From Acinetobacter sp. ANC 3781 (lineage in GTDB: Bacteria > Pseudomonadota > Gammaproteobacteria > Pseudomonadales > Moraxellaceae), in the NCBI RefSeq assembly GCF_004331285.1, contig NZ_SJOH01000015.1, positions 39,705-103,704 of the forward strand: a DNA stretch of 64,000 nt. The letters run 5' to 3'. How positions within the stretch are numbered: the stretch's first letter is position 1; every line of letters begins with the position of its first letter. Below are positions 56,458 to 64,000 of the stretch, one piece after another. The position numbers and the translations under genes were made by a program. The notes under the pieces were generated by a model. The model saw only the letters and a program-made list of their open reading frames with translations. It did no database searches and was not told where the DNA came from.

Positions 56458-57477
56458 TTATTTACGTGTGTTATAAATCTGATCGAAAGTTGCCCCATTC
56501 ACAAAATGATTTTTTTGTGCCTGAGCCCAACCACCAAACACTTCATCAATGGTGAAGGTTTTAAGTTTAGGAAATTGTGCAGAGTATTTCGCTAACACTT
56601 CCGGATTACGTGGACGGTAGAAATATTTTGCTGCCATTTCTTGACCTAATGGTGAGTACAAGTAGTTGATATAGCCTTGAGCTAACCACTTGTTCCCATC
56701 TTTTTCGACATTTTTATCCACGATCGCCACTGAAGGTTCAGTCAAAATTGAAATAGACGGATAGATAATGTCGAATTTGTTTTTACCCAAGGTCTTTTGA
56801 GTCACGAGGGCTTCATTTTCCCAAGTCAGTAACACATCACCAATGCCACGTTCAGCAAAAGTCGTCATTGACGCACGTGCAGCAGAATCCATCACTTTTA
56901 CGTTGTGGTACATTTTGCCGACAAAGTCTTTGGCTGTAGCGTCGGTACCACCCGGTTGTTTAAGTGCATAACCCCAAGCGGATAAATATACCCAACGCGG
57001 CAAACCGCCCGTTTTAGGATTTGGGGTAATGATTTGTACGCCCGGTTTGGTTAAATCAGACCAGTCTTTAATATGCTTTGGATTACCTTTACGCACCATA
57101 AATACGATGGTAGAGGTATAAGGAGCAGAATTATGCGGGAACTCTTTTTGCCAACCCGGCTGGATTTGACCTGATTTTACAATTTCTTCAATATCGTTAG
57201 CTAAAGCCAAGGTCACCACATCAGCTTTTAAGCCATCCACGACCGAACGCGCTTGTTTACCTGAACCACCGTGCGACTGTTTAAAATTTACAGTACGACC
57301 AGTACGTTCTTTCCAGTAAGCACCAAAGGATTTATTGAATTCATCATAAAATTCACGGGTTGCATCATAGGAGACGTTTAAAAATTCGCGATCCGCTGCT
57401 TGAGCAGTGGTTGCAGTAAAAGCAATGCCGGTTGCCAGCAATGCCGCACTGAATAATGCTTTAAATTGAGTTTTCAT
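56458..57477 (-). CDS. Sulfate/thiosulfate ABC transporter substrate-binding protein
   Basis: A 339-residue periplasmic protein with a signal peptide (MKTQFKALFSAALLATGIAF, cleaved after AQA). Sulfate-binding family blocks: [85 protein letters not shown]. The sulfate ligands of Sbp map to the SHGGSGKQ loop. It starts at ATG 57477; a GTG directly before could also start. A paralogue follows upstream in the same direction. No permease genes are next to it. Confidence 0.93.
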   Translation of the reverse strand: MKTQFKALFSAALLATGIAFTATTAQAADREFLNVSYDATREFYDEFNKSFGAYWKERTGRTVNFKQSHGGSGKQARSVVDGLKADVVTLALANDIEEIVKSGQIQPGWQKEFPHNSAPYTSTIVFMVRKGNPKHIKDWSDLTKPGVQIITPNPKTGGLPRWVYLSAWGYALKQPGGTDATAKDFVGKMYHNVKVMDSAARASMTTFAERGIGDVLLTWENEALVTQKTLGKNKFDIIYPSISILTEPSVAIVDKNVEKDGNKWLAQGYINYLYSPLGQEMAAKYFYRPRNPEVLAKYSAQFPKLKTFTIDEVFGGWAQAQKNHFVNGATFDQIYNTRK

Positions 57478-57510
57478 CACAGTACAGACTAGTTATCTTC
57501 ATTACTGCTA

Positions 57511-57539
57511 AATATATGAAATAAAATCATAAATCGCAA
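57511..57539 (-). promoter_or_regulatory. Candidate promoter of the first sulfate-binding protein gene
   Basis: Minus-strand TTGCGA (57534-57539) and TATATT (57511-57516) with a 17-base spacer, about 35 bases upstream of the ATG. Weak -35. Confidence 0.4.
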
Positions 57540-57725
57540 TTCATACATACAATTTTAAACTTAAAAAAATACGCTCCTATTTATTCTAATTCATTGTTTT
57601 ATTTATAAATAATTAAATAAAGCCCTTTATCCCAATTAAATGCCTTTTTGTGTTTTTCTTATGCAAGAAACGAATATGTTCTAATATTTGTTTCTTTTCA
57701 TTCACCTAAATAACAACTTACCCCA

Positions 57726-58727
57726 TTACTTTTTTTCAGCATAAATTTGGTCGAAAATTGCACCATTCACAAAGTGAGTTTTCTGTGCTTTTGTCCAGCC
57801 ACCAAACACATCACCGATGCTAAACAGTTTGATTTTTGGAAATTGTGCCGCATATTTTGCTGCAACTTGTGAATTACGTGGCCGGAAGAAAGATTGTGCA
57901 GCCAAATCCTGTCCCTTGGGGGAATATAAATAGTTTAGATAACCTTTGGCTAAATTGCGGTTGCCATCTTTATCTACGTTTTTATCGACAATTGCCACCG
58001 AAGGCTCTGCCAAAATTGAAATGGACGGATAAACAATCTGGTATTTATCTTTACCCAACCCCTGAGTCGCCAGCAACGCTTCATTTTCCCAAGACAATAA
58101 CACATCACCAATACCACGTTCCGCAAAAGTGGTTAAAGAACCGCGTGCCCCTGAATCCAGTACTTTCACGTTTTGATAAAGTTTTTTCACCAGCTCTTTA
58201 GCTTTGGCATCGTTACCGCCCGGTTGTTTCAGTGCATAGCCCCACGCTGAAAGATAAATCCAACGTGGTGCGCCACCGGTTTTTGGATTGGGCGTGATAA
58301 TTTCTACCCCTGGCTTGGTTAAATCATTCCAGTCTTTAATATTTTTAGGATTACCTTTACGCACCAAAAATACTACGGTTGAGGTATAGGGTGCTGAATT
58401 ATTAGGGAACTGTTTTTGCCAGTTTTTATTAATTAGACCTGCATTAACAATTTCTTCAATATCATTGGCTAAGGCCAAGGTCACCACATCGGCTTGTAAA
58501 CCATCAATTACTGAACGCGCTTGTTTACCCGAGCCGCCATGAGATTGTTTGAAATTTACTTCTTGTCCAGTACGCTGTTTCCAAAACTCACCAAATGCCC
58601 GATTATATTCCTGATAAAATTCCCGCGTCGGATCATAAGAAACATTGAGAAAATCTTTTGCAGCGAAGCTGTGTGAAGTCATTCCTGCTAACCATACAAG
58701 AATTGTAGATGCTATTATTTTTTTCAT
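57726..58727 (-). CDS. Second sulfate ABC transporter substrate-binding protein
   Basis: A 333-residue paralogue of the downstream gene; the two share the [14 protein letters not shown] block, NPKTGG-PRW-YLSAWG and the ending of FVNGA-FDQIY. Signal peptide [20 protein letters not shown] ends SFA. Start taken at ATG 58727 rather than 58760, because the signal peptide begins there. Residues in the anion-binding loop are the same in both copies, so both should bind sulfate or thiosulfate. The 245-base gap between the two genes holds a promoter candidate for the other copy. Confidence 0.93.
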   Translation of the reverse strand: MKKIIASTILVWLAGMTSHSFAAKDFLNVSYDPTREFYQEYNRAFGEFWKQRTGQEVNFKQSHGGSGKQARSVIDGLQADVVTLALANDIEEIVNAGLINKNWQKQFPNNSAPYTSTVVFLVRKGNPKNIKDWNDLTKPGVEIITPNPKTGGAPRWIYLSAWGYALKQPGGNDAKAKELVKKLYQNVKVLDSGARGSLTTFAERGIGDVLLSWENEALLATQGLGKDKYQIVYPSISILAEPSVAIVDKNVDKDGNRNLAKGYLNYLYSPKGQDLAAQSFFRPRNSQVAAKYAAQFPKIKLFSIGDVFGGWTKAQKTHFVNGAIFDQIYAEKK

Positions 58728-59096
58728 GATTTTAAACTTGTACTGAATGATTAAAAGCACTATATAAATTTAAAATATTTTTAACAATCATATGATTATA
58801 TTGTTTTATTGATTAAAAATCAGTTTTATGGATATCTATTAAAATGCTTTTATATGCATTTTTATGACTAAAATACTCACAAACTGATTTAAATCTCCAT
58901 CTTTTGTATTAATCTTCATGCTATCTCCATAGTTATTTGATACAAAGTGGATACATTGAATAAGTTTCTTATCAATTTGTAAAAGAGTGTGACCTAGTTC
59001 TACTTTTGTATTTTTTTATGTGTTTAAATGGTATCACTAGATTAGAAAAATAATACCTACTAGAGAAATCCAGCACCAACCAGGGGGGATGTGGAA
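58728..59096. promoter_or_regulatory. Intergenic region with promoter and palindrome
   Basis: This 369-base gap has no gene. For the sulfate-binding gene on the minus strand, TTGTTA (58782-58787) and TATAGT (58759-58764) have a 17-base spacer, about 35 bases from its ATG. The palindrome AATCATATGATT (58786-58797) overlaps the upstream edge of the -35 box and could be an operator. The rest is AT-rich leader for the plus-strand small gene. Confidence 0.5.
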
Positions 59097-59399
59097 ATGA
59101 AATATACACCGGTTCTAACAGCATTGAGTTTAACGCTGACTTTAGGTTTTATGACTCAAATTGGAAACGCGGCTGCTATTAAAGCTACAGATACCAAAAT
59201 CAGTTTTTCACCTGAAAAATCTTCACTGATTGAAAAAGCGTTGCAACAACAAAAGCAAGGTTCGCAAACTTTTCGTAACGATAATGATTTAAAAGTGCTT
59301 ACTGAAATTAAAGTTGCACCTACACAAAGCTTTTTTGCTTCTCAAAATCAAAAATTTACCCGTTTTGTACAAGTGTTTTTCCCGCAAAATAACTCTTAA
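59097..59399 (+). CDS. Small secreted protein of unknown function
   Basis: A 100-residue protein with a clear signal peptide (MKYTPVLTALSLTLTLGFMT, QIGNAAA, cleavage near residue 28), then a charged, Gln- and Lys-rich mature part (KSSLIEKALQQQKQGSQTFR) of about 70 residues without Cys. A GTG at 59091 is in frame, but the ATG at 59097 with GGGGGG eight bases upstream is preferred. A long hairpin terminator follows. I do not recognise the family; it seems to be a real exported protein from codon pattern and context. Confidence 0.7.
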   Translation: MKYTPVLTALSLTLTLGFMTQIGNAAAIKATDTKISFSPEKSSLIEKALQQQKQGSQTFRNDNDLKVLTEIKVAPTQSFFASQNQKFTRFVQVFFPQNNS

Positions 59400-59439
59400 C
59401 TGAATATTGAATTTCTTGCCCTTTTAAGAATTTTAAATG

Positions 59440-59489
59440 AAGCCTAATCATTTCAATGTTGAATTTAACATTAAGTGATTAGGCTTTTT
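59440..59489 (+). terminator. Long nested hairpin terminator before gltX
   Basis: Outer stem AAGCCTAATCA (59440-59450) with TGATTAGGCTT (59476-59486) and inner stem AATGTT / AACATT, then TTTT. A TATAAT box at 59493-59498, 33 bases ahead of the gltX ATG, follows at once, so termination and gltX initiation are packed together. Confidence 0.75.
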
Positions 59490-59530
59490 CGTTATAATAC
59501 TTTTCATTCACATTCTGAAAAATATTGATT

Positions 59531-61039
59531 ATGACGGTTCGTACTCGTATTGCCCCTTCTCCTACAGGCTTTCCACACGTAGGCACTGCATATATTGCCT
59601 TGTTCAACTTATGTTTTGCCAAACAGCATGGTGGGGAATTTATTCTTCGTATTGAAGACACCGATCAGCTTCGTTCAACCCCTGAATCTGAAAAAATGAT
59701 TTTAGATTCATTGCATTGGTTGGGTTTGAATTGGTCAGAAGGTCCCGATGTGGGTGGCCCTCATGCACCATATCGTCAATCTGAACGTATGGACATCTAT
59801 AAAAAATATGCTTTAGAACTTGTTGCAAAAGGTCATGCATTTTACTGCTTCGCAACGAGTGAAGAACTAGATCAAATGCGCGCTGAACAGCAAGCTCGCG
59901 GTGAAAGCCCGCGTTACGACGGTCGGGGTTTACTTTTATCTGAAGATGAAGTTCAACGTCGTTTAGCTGCAGGCGAAGCACACGTCATTCGCATGAAAGT
60001 GCCAGCTGAAGGTAGCTGTAAATTTGATGATATGCTTCGTGGCGAAGTGGAAATTCCATGGGCTCAAGTCGATATGCAAATTTTGCTTAAAACCGATGGC
60101 TTGCCAACTTACCATTTGGCCAATGTAGTCGATGACCATTTAATGGAAATTACCCACGTGATTCGTGGTGAAGAATGGATTCCATCTGCACCTAAACACC
60201 AGTTGTTGTACCAATACTTTGGCTGGGATATGCCTGCACTTTGTCACATGCCATTGTTACGTAATCCTGATAAATCAAAATTATCGAAACGTAAAAACCC
60301 AACTTCCATCAATTACTATAAAGATATCGGCGTGCTACCTGAAGCATTGTTGAACTATTTAGGCCGTATGGGCTGGTCTATGCCGGATGAAAGTGAAAAA
60401 TTCACTTTGGCAGAAATGATTGAACATTTCGACATTAAACGCGTATCGCTAGGTGGTCCAATTTTTGATGTCGAAAAACTCAACTGGTTGAATGGCCAAT
60501 GGATTAAAGCCCTTACTCCTGCTGAATTGTTAAATACACTTTTAGCTTGGAAATCAGATCGTAAGACTTTGGAAGATATTGCTGCTGCAATTCAACCGCG
60601 AATCAACTTATTGTCAGAAGCGGTGAACTGGGCTGGCTTCTACTTCAACCAGTTCCCACAACTGTCAAAAGAACAGTTTGAAAGCAAAAAACTGTCTGAA
60701 GAACAAGTGCGTCAGAGCCTGCAATTCGCAATTTGGCGTTTAGAAAGCTTATTTACCTGGAATAACGATACAGTCAGCCAAACCTTAATGGATCTGGCAA
60801 ATCAGATGGAAGTGAAACTTCGTGATTTCATGCCTGCTTTCTTTATTGCCATTGCCGGTTCGACCAGTTCCACTCCGGTTATGCAATCAATGGTAACGAT
60901 TGGGCCTGATTTAACTTTTGCCCGTTTACGTCATGCACTTGAAATTGTTGGCGGTCCGAGCAAAAAAGAAGCAAAAGTTTGGGAAAAACTCAATGAAAGC
61001 TTAAAATTGCCGAAAAATGACGCAGTTGATGAAGCATAA
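59531..61039 (+). CDS. gltX: Glutamyl-tRNA synthetase
   Basis: A 502-residue class I synthetase. The HIGH-type motif is [16 protein letters not shown], and the KMSKS-type loop is [14 protein letters not shown] at 59531 is preferred to a TTG at 59525. The C-terminal anticodon domain is helical and ends [16 protein letters not shown]. Two tRNA genes lie directly downstream, one of them tRNA-Glu, its own substrate. Confidence 0.97.
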   Translation: MTVRTRIAPSPTGFPHVGTAYIALFNLCFAKQHGGEFILRIEDTDQLRSTPESEKMILDSLHWLGLNWSEGPDVGGPHAPYRQSERMDIYKKYALELVAKGHAFYCFATSEELDQMRAEQQARGESPRYDGRGLLLSEDEVQRRLAAGEAHVIRMKVPAEGSCKFDDMLRGEVEIPWAQVDMQILLKTDGLPTYHLANVVDDHLMEITHVIRGEEWIPSAPKHQLLYQYFGWDMPALCHMPLLRNPDKSKLSKRKNPTSINYYKDIGVLPEALLNYLGRMGWSMPDESEKFTLAEMIEHFDIKRVSLGGPIFDVEKLNWLNGQWIKALTPAELLNTLLAWKSDRKTLEDIAAAIQPRINLLSEAVNWAGFYFNQFPQLSKEQFESKKLSEEQVRQSLQFAIWRLESLFTWNNDTVSQTLMDLANQMEVKLRDFMPAFFIAIAGSTSSTPVMQSMVTIGPDLTFARLRHALEIVGGPSKKEAKVWEKLNESLKLPKNDAVDEA

Positions 61040-61096
61040 GTGATTTTATAGTTGACGTGTGGACGCAATATCCCTAATATTACGTCCACACAGACT

Positions 61097-61172
61097 GGGG
61101 TCATAGCTCAGTTGGTAGAGCGCTACAATGGCATTGTAGAGGTCAGGAGTTCGATCCTCCTTGACTCCACCA
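61097..61172 (+). tRNA. tRNA-Ala (anticodon GGC)
   Basis: 76 bases including encoded CCA. Acceptor GGGGTCA pairs with TGACTCC (one G-U); anticodon stem CTACA / TGTAG encloses loop ATGGCAT, giving anticodon GGC; T-arm has GTTCGATCC. Reads GCC and GCU codons. Confidence 0.95.
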
Positions 61173-61202
61173 TCTCATGTTTTACCTGTGTTGCCTCGAT
61201 AA

Positions 61203-61278
61203 GTCCCTATCGTCTAGAGGCCTAGGACATCGCCCTTTCACGGCGGTAACCGGGGTTCGAATCCCCGTAGGGACGCCA
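61203..61278 (+). tRNA. tRNA-Glu (anticodon TTC)
   Basis: 76 bases including CCA. Acceptor GTCCCTA pairs with TAGGGAC; the anticodon loop CTTTCAC gives TTC; the T-arm reads GGTTCGAATCC. It lies 30 bases after tRNA-Ala and next to gltX, whose product charges it. Confidence 0.96.
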
Positions 61279-61283
61279 AATTC

Positions 61284-61316
61284 AAAAAAGCCACTGATCT
61301 ATTCAGTGGCTTTTTT
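61284..61316 (+). terminator. Terminator after the tRNA pair
   Basis: Stem AAAAAAGCCACTGA with TCAGTGGCTTTTTT, five-base loop. Symmetrical. Confidence 0.9.
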
Positions 61317-61414
61317 ATTGCCTAAGTTTTTATTTATCTTTTTTCATAGCTGTATTTTTGATTTCTGTGGCATTCCGATTAGAATAACCCATAGATTAGA
61401 ATTGTGGAGTTGCA

Positions 61415-61756
61415 ATGCAATACCGTTGCCCAAAATGCCAAAGCCCTAAAATTATGCCTGTTGCACAATCAGGTGGACCTGCAGTACGTCCAGTTGTCCC
61501 TAAAAGTTTAGTCTTTTTAATTCCTGCTGTTTTCATCTTATTGCTGTTGGTTTTAGTTAGTATTGCAATGTGGATTTTTGGGGATGGCGCCGGCACCACC
61601 CTTCAATCAGCAACAGTGGCAGTATTTGTGCTGTGCCTGATTGCAGGCTTTCTGTTCTACCGTGACCTGCCGGACTTTAAAATCTCGATGCAAGGTTTTA
61701 TGCAGTCACAAAAGAAATGGAAATGTCGTGAATGCAACCACGAATGGGAAATTTAA
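61415..61756 (+). CDS. Two-helix membrane protein with split zinc-ribbon
   Basis: A 113-residue protein with CPKC at residues 5 to 8, a membrane helix (about 31 to 55), a second helix (about 62 to 82) and CREC-x-x-x-W near the C-terminus (KWKCRECNHEWEI). Both Cys pairs would be on the same side and could join into one zinc-ribbon; I infer this from topology. Family unknown. It converges with a metal exporter gene; an 11-base inverted repeat (61769-61779 and 61798-61808) lies in the end region and may act as a weak terminator. Confidence 0.65.
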   Translation: MQYRCPKCQSPKIMPVAQSGGPAVRPVVPKSLVFLIPAVFILLLLVLVSIAMWIFGDGAGTTLQSATVAVFVLCLIAGFLFYRDLPDFKISMQGFMQSQKKWKCRECNHEWEI

Positions 61757-61786
61757 AATAAAACTGCGTTCACATCAGCTCCATAT

Positions 61787-62749
61787 TTATTCTTCGTGCT
61801 GATGTGAATCTTTATCATACTGATGAGGATTTCCTTGATGGTCGTCTGGATGACAATGTGAATGCGTCAAACATTCATCTTCTTCAATCTGCAGCGTCAT
61901 TTCAGTAATAGCATGTTCGTGGCTTAGCATTTCCAAAGCTTGCTGATACAGGGCATTACGATCTGCCTGTGGCGCATATAAATGTACGGTCAGATGCACA
62001 TTCTTCGAAGTAATCGCCCAAACCTTGAGTTGATGAATACTTTCCACATCTTTTAAACTCAGCAGATCATTGCGCAGTTTTTCAATATCAATTTCTTCCG
62101 GCACCCCTTCAAGCAAAATATTGATACTTTGTTTTAGTAAAATCCAGGTTCGAGGTAATACCCAAAAACCAATCAATACTGCAATCAAGGTATCTACCCA
62201 AACCCACTGGGTAAAATAAATAATTACAGCACCAATAAATACCCCCACTGAACCCAAAGCGTCACTCAAAACTTCTAAGTACGCTCCTTTTATATTTAAA
62301 CTATCCTGACTGCTTGAAAATAGAATTTTCATCGAAATCAAATTAATAACCAAACCAATCAGCGCCACGCTCATCATGCCCAGACTTTGAATTTCCGGTG
62401 GATGGGAAAACCGCTGGTAAGCTTCGTATAAAATATACATCGCCACCACAAACAGCATAGAAGCATTAAACAGGGCCGCTAAAATTTCAAAGCGCTGATA
62501 GCCAAAAGTGCGCTTATCATCGGCAGGAAGTTTGCCTATTTTTATGGCAACAAGTGCGATGGCAAGGGCGGCGGCATCGGTAAACATGTGAGCAGCATCG
62601 GAGAGTAAAGCCAAACTTTGCGTAATAAAGCCTGCAATCACTTCAATAATTAAAAATGTGGTGGTCAGTACCAAGGCAAAGCTTAATTTCCTGGCATTGT
62701 TTTCGGTCACAACAGCATGACTATGATCATGCCCGTGATGGTTGCTCAT
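61787..62749 (-). CDS. czcD: Cation diffusion facilitator, zinc/cobalt/cadmium exporter type
   Basis: A 320-residue CDF antiporter with six helices. N-terminal MSNHHGHDHSHAVV and C-terminal HSHCHPDDHQ are His-rich metal-collecting tails. The transport site in helix 2 is visible as SDAAHMFTDAAAL (His-x-x-x-Asp), and helix 5 as YLEVLSDALGSVG, where a Glu stands for the His seen in ZitB. The cytoplasmic domain ends the protein. CzcD and ZitB are both possible names; CzcD fits the Glu variant better. Confidence 0.9.
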   Translation of the reverse strand: MSNHHGHDHSHAVVTENNARKLSFALVLTTTFLIIEVIAGFITQSLALLSDAAHMFTDAAALAIALVAIKIGKLPADDKRTFGYQRFEILAALFNASMLFVVAMYILYEAYQRFSHPPEIQSLGMMSVALIGLVINLISMKILFSSSQDSLNIKGAYLEVLSDALGSVGVFIGAVIIYFTQWVWVDTLIAVLIGFWVLPRTWILLKQSINILLEGVPEEIDIEKLRNDLLSLKDVESIHQLKVWAITSKNVHLTVHLYAPQADRNALYQQALEMLSHEHAITEMTLQIEEDECLTHSHCHPDDHQGNPHQYDKDSHQHEE

Positions 62750-63051
62750 GCTAAGACTCCTTATTATTTTTAGATAATTTAATTCATTACCCCTGTTTTA
62801 ACATCCCCCTTAAAACTGACTTAAGTTTTATAGAATGAATAAAATATTTATATATTTTATAAGCCAACAATTACAAATTATTCATTTGAAAAATATTTAA
62901 AAATATATCGATTAAATGAATAGATATTACTTTATGCAGGAATAATACAAGAAGGCAGTGTAGGTTTTATAGCTCCTCAAATTTTTTACAAAGCAAATGT
63001 TTACCTCTACATATACTCTGATAAATTGGTAAATCCAACTCACGTAGATGA

Positions 63052-63335
63052 GTTATTCAATCTTCTTACTTTGAAGAAAATTCCATAAAAGCTTCCCCCG
63101 TTGAATTGCTTAACTTTACTCTAAAAAAATCAAGATACCGAAATGCAATATGGTATTACTTCTGTACAGCATTAAGGAAAGACAAAAAACACCGTACAAA
63201 ATCGGTTTAAGCCAGTTAAATGATTATTTAAGTCTAGACCGTCTTTAGATTTATGCAGAAAAATGGTCAAAAAAGCTGTTAAGTAAGGCCATTTTGAGAC
63301 GAAAGCAGCGTTATAACAAACTTTTAATAAATTAG
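63052..63335 (+). pseudogene. Decayed ORF of unknown family
   Basis: Within the 656-base gap 62750-63405 a coding-like signal runs in two frames. From 63052 the frame is open for 52 codons (EENSIKASPVELLNFTLKKS, RYRNAIWYYFCTALRKDKKH); near 63195 it shifts, reading IGLSQLNDYLSLDRL to an in-frame TAG at 63246, then IYAEKWSKKLLSKAI and RRKQRYNKLL to a TAG at 63333. An earlier piece (62953-63088, NPTHVDELFNLLTLKKIP at its end) may be part of the same relic. No database family comes to mind. Low confidence that it was a gene. Confidence 0.4.
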
Positions 63336-63358
63336 CTTTTTGCTAAAAATTCCTAATA

Positions 63359-63386
63359 AAAAACCAGCCCGCAGGCTGGTTTTTTA
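63359..63386 (-). terminator. Terminator after ettA
   Basis: Stem AAAACCAGCC / GGCTGGTTTT with a CGCA loop, 20 bases past the ettA stop. Confidence 0.88.
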
Positions 63387-63405
63387 ATCATATAAAAACA
63401 ATCAA

Positions 63406-64000
63406 CTAAACGCCGATTTTTTTGTATTTTGAACGCTTCTGTACAGCAGCATCACCCAAACGTGACTGGCGATAGGCTTCATATTCCGCATAGTTACCTG
63501 CGTAGAATTCAGGCTGTTCATTTTCAAATGACAAGATATGCGTTGCAATACGGTCCAGGAACCAACGGTCATGCGATACCACCATTACCGTACCTGGGAA
63601 TACAAGAATTGCATCCTCAAGTGCACGTAACGTTTCGATATCCAAGTCGTTTGATGGTTCATCCAGCAAAATCACGTTTGCGCCTTGTTGCAAGACTTTT
63701 GCAAGTTGCAGGCGGTTACGTTCACCACCCGACAAGCTGCCAACACGTTTTTGCTGATCTTGACCTTTAAAGTTGAAACGACCGATATAAGCACGTGATG
63801 CAATTTCGTAATCGCCTACCTTCAAGATATCGAGACCACCAGAAATTTCTTCCCAAACGGTTTTATTGTCATCCAAAGTATCACGCAGCTGACCCACGTA
63901 AGACACTTTAACGGATTCACCCAAGGTTACTGTACCGGTATCGGGTTGTTGCTCGCCAGTCATCATACGGAACAGTGTAGTTTTACCTGCACCGTTAGGA
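63406..64000 (-). CDS. ettA: ABC-F translation factor EttA, C-terminal part
   Basis: The window edge truncates this gene; about 198 C-terminal codons are present. The second ATP-binding cassette starts with the Walker A sequence [12 protein letters not shown] and continues [20 protein letters not shown] (signature), [20 protein letters not shown] (Walker B) and [20 protein letters not shown]. The ABC-F toe [18 protein letters not shown] and the EttA ending SKYKKIGV follow. EttA binds the ribosomal E site and controls entry into elongation depending on the ATP/ADP ratio. The first cassette is outside the window. Confidence 0.95.
   Translation of the reverse strand, partial: PNGAGKTTLFRMMTGEQQPDTGTVTLGESVKVSYVGQLRDTLDDNKTVWEEISGGLDILKVGDYEIASRAYIGRFNFKGQDQQKRVGSLSGGERNRLQLAKVLQQGANVILLDEPSNDLDIETLRALEDAILVFPGTVMVVSHDRWFLDRIATHILSFENEQPEFYAGNYAEYEAYRQSRLGDAAVQKRSKYKKIGV

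Overview
The window looks like a chromosomal segment of an Acinetobacter species (Gammaproteobacteria, Moraxellaceae). The evidence is low-to-moderate GC with AT-rich intergenic DNA, a lifO-lipA type lipase locus beside rpsP-rimM-trmD-rplS, a minor-pilin/PilY1 cluster like the com genes of A. baylyi, a pilin gene with a linked TfpX-type accessory gene and a PglL/TfpO-type ligase, a division-cell wall block that starts at rsmH without mraZ, and a SpoT with a degenerate synthetase domain. The species cannot be fixed from the sequence alone. No prophage, intact insertion sequence or CRISPR array was seen; almost everything is chromosomal housekeeping plus the complete set of envelope and type IV pilus genes listed below.

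Layout. 1-4.4 kb: end of truB, then lipase foldase, two tandem secreted lipases and two decayed genes, one of which is the tail of a third lipase. 4.5-6.7 kb: the ribosomal operon rpsP-rimM-trmD-rplS (minus strand). 6.8-14.7 kb: minor pilin operon fimU-pilV-pilW-pilX-pilY1-pilE-pilE (minus). 14.8-20.8 kb: ispH, then gmk, rpoZ, spoT, ridA, bfd and a bacterioferritin (plus). 20.8-27.6 kb: the pilA region (minus): pilA under a sigma-54-type promoter, followed by a phosphoethanolamine-transferase-like gene, a split MFS/spermidine-synthase-like pair, a TfpX-like pilin accessory gene and a PglL/TfpO-like O-oligosaccharyltransferase. 27.7-31 kb: lemA with two TPM-domain genes and a ferritin-like metal protein. 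31.3-37.3 kb: gltB-gltD glutamate synthase. 37.8-45.5 kb: pilMNOPQ-aroK-aroB-SPOR protein (minus), divergent from ponA (45.6-48.2 kb). 48.2-56.2 kb: rlmA and the cell wall block rsmH-ftsL-ftsI-murE-murF-mraY. 56.4-58.8 kb: two tandem sulfate-binding proteins. 59-64 kb: a small secreted protein, gltX with tRNA-Ala and tRNA-Glu, a zinc-ribbon membrane protein, a CDF metal exporter, a decayed ORF and the 3' part of ettA.

How the genes work together. Three dispersed blocks build one machine, the type IV pilus used for twitching and DNA uptake: inner membrane alignment complex and secretin (pilMNOPQ), minor pilins with the PilY1 tip protein (fimU to pilE), and the major pilin with its modification genes. 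A second theme is cell wall growth (ponA, ftsI, murE, murF, mraY, rsmH, ftsL). Nitrogen assimilation (gltBD), iron storage and release (bfd, bfr) and stringent-response turnover (spoT) complete the picture.

The points most worth a second look are the AT-rich gene insertion between pilA and its ligase, the bacterioferritin that has lost most ferroxidase ligands, the SpoT that lacks the synthetase signature, the two sigma-54-like promoters (pilA and upstream of gltB), and the third, broken lipase copy.
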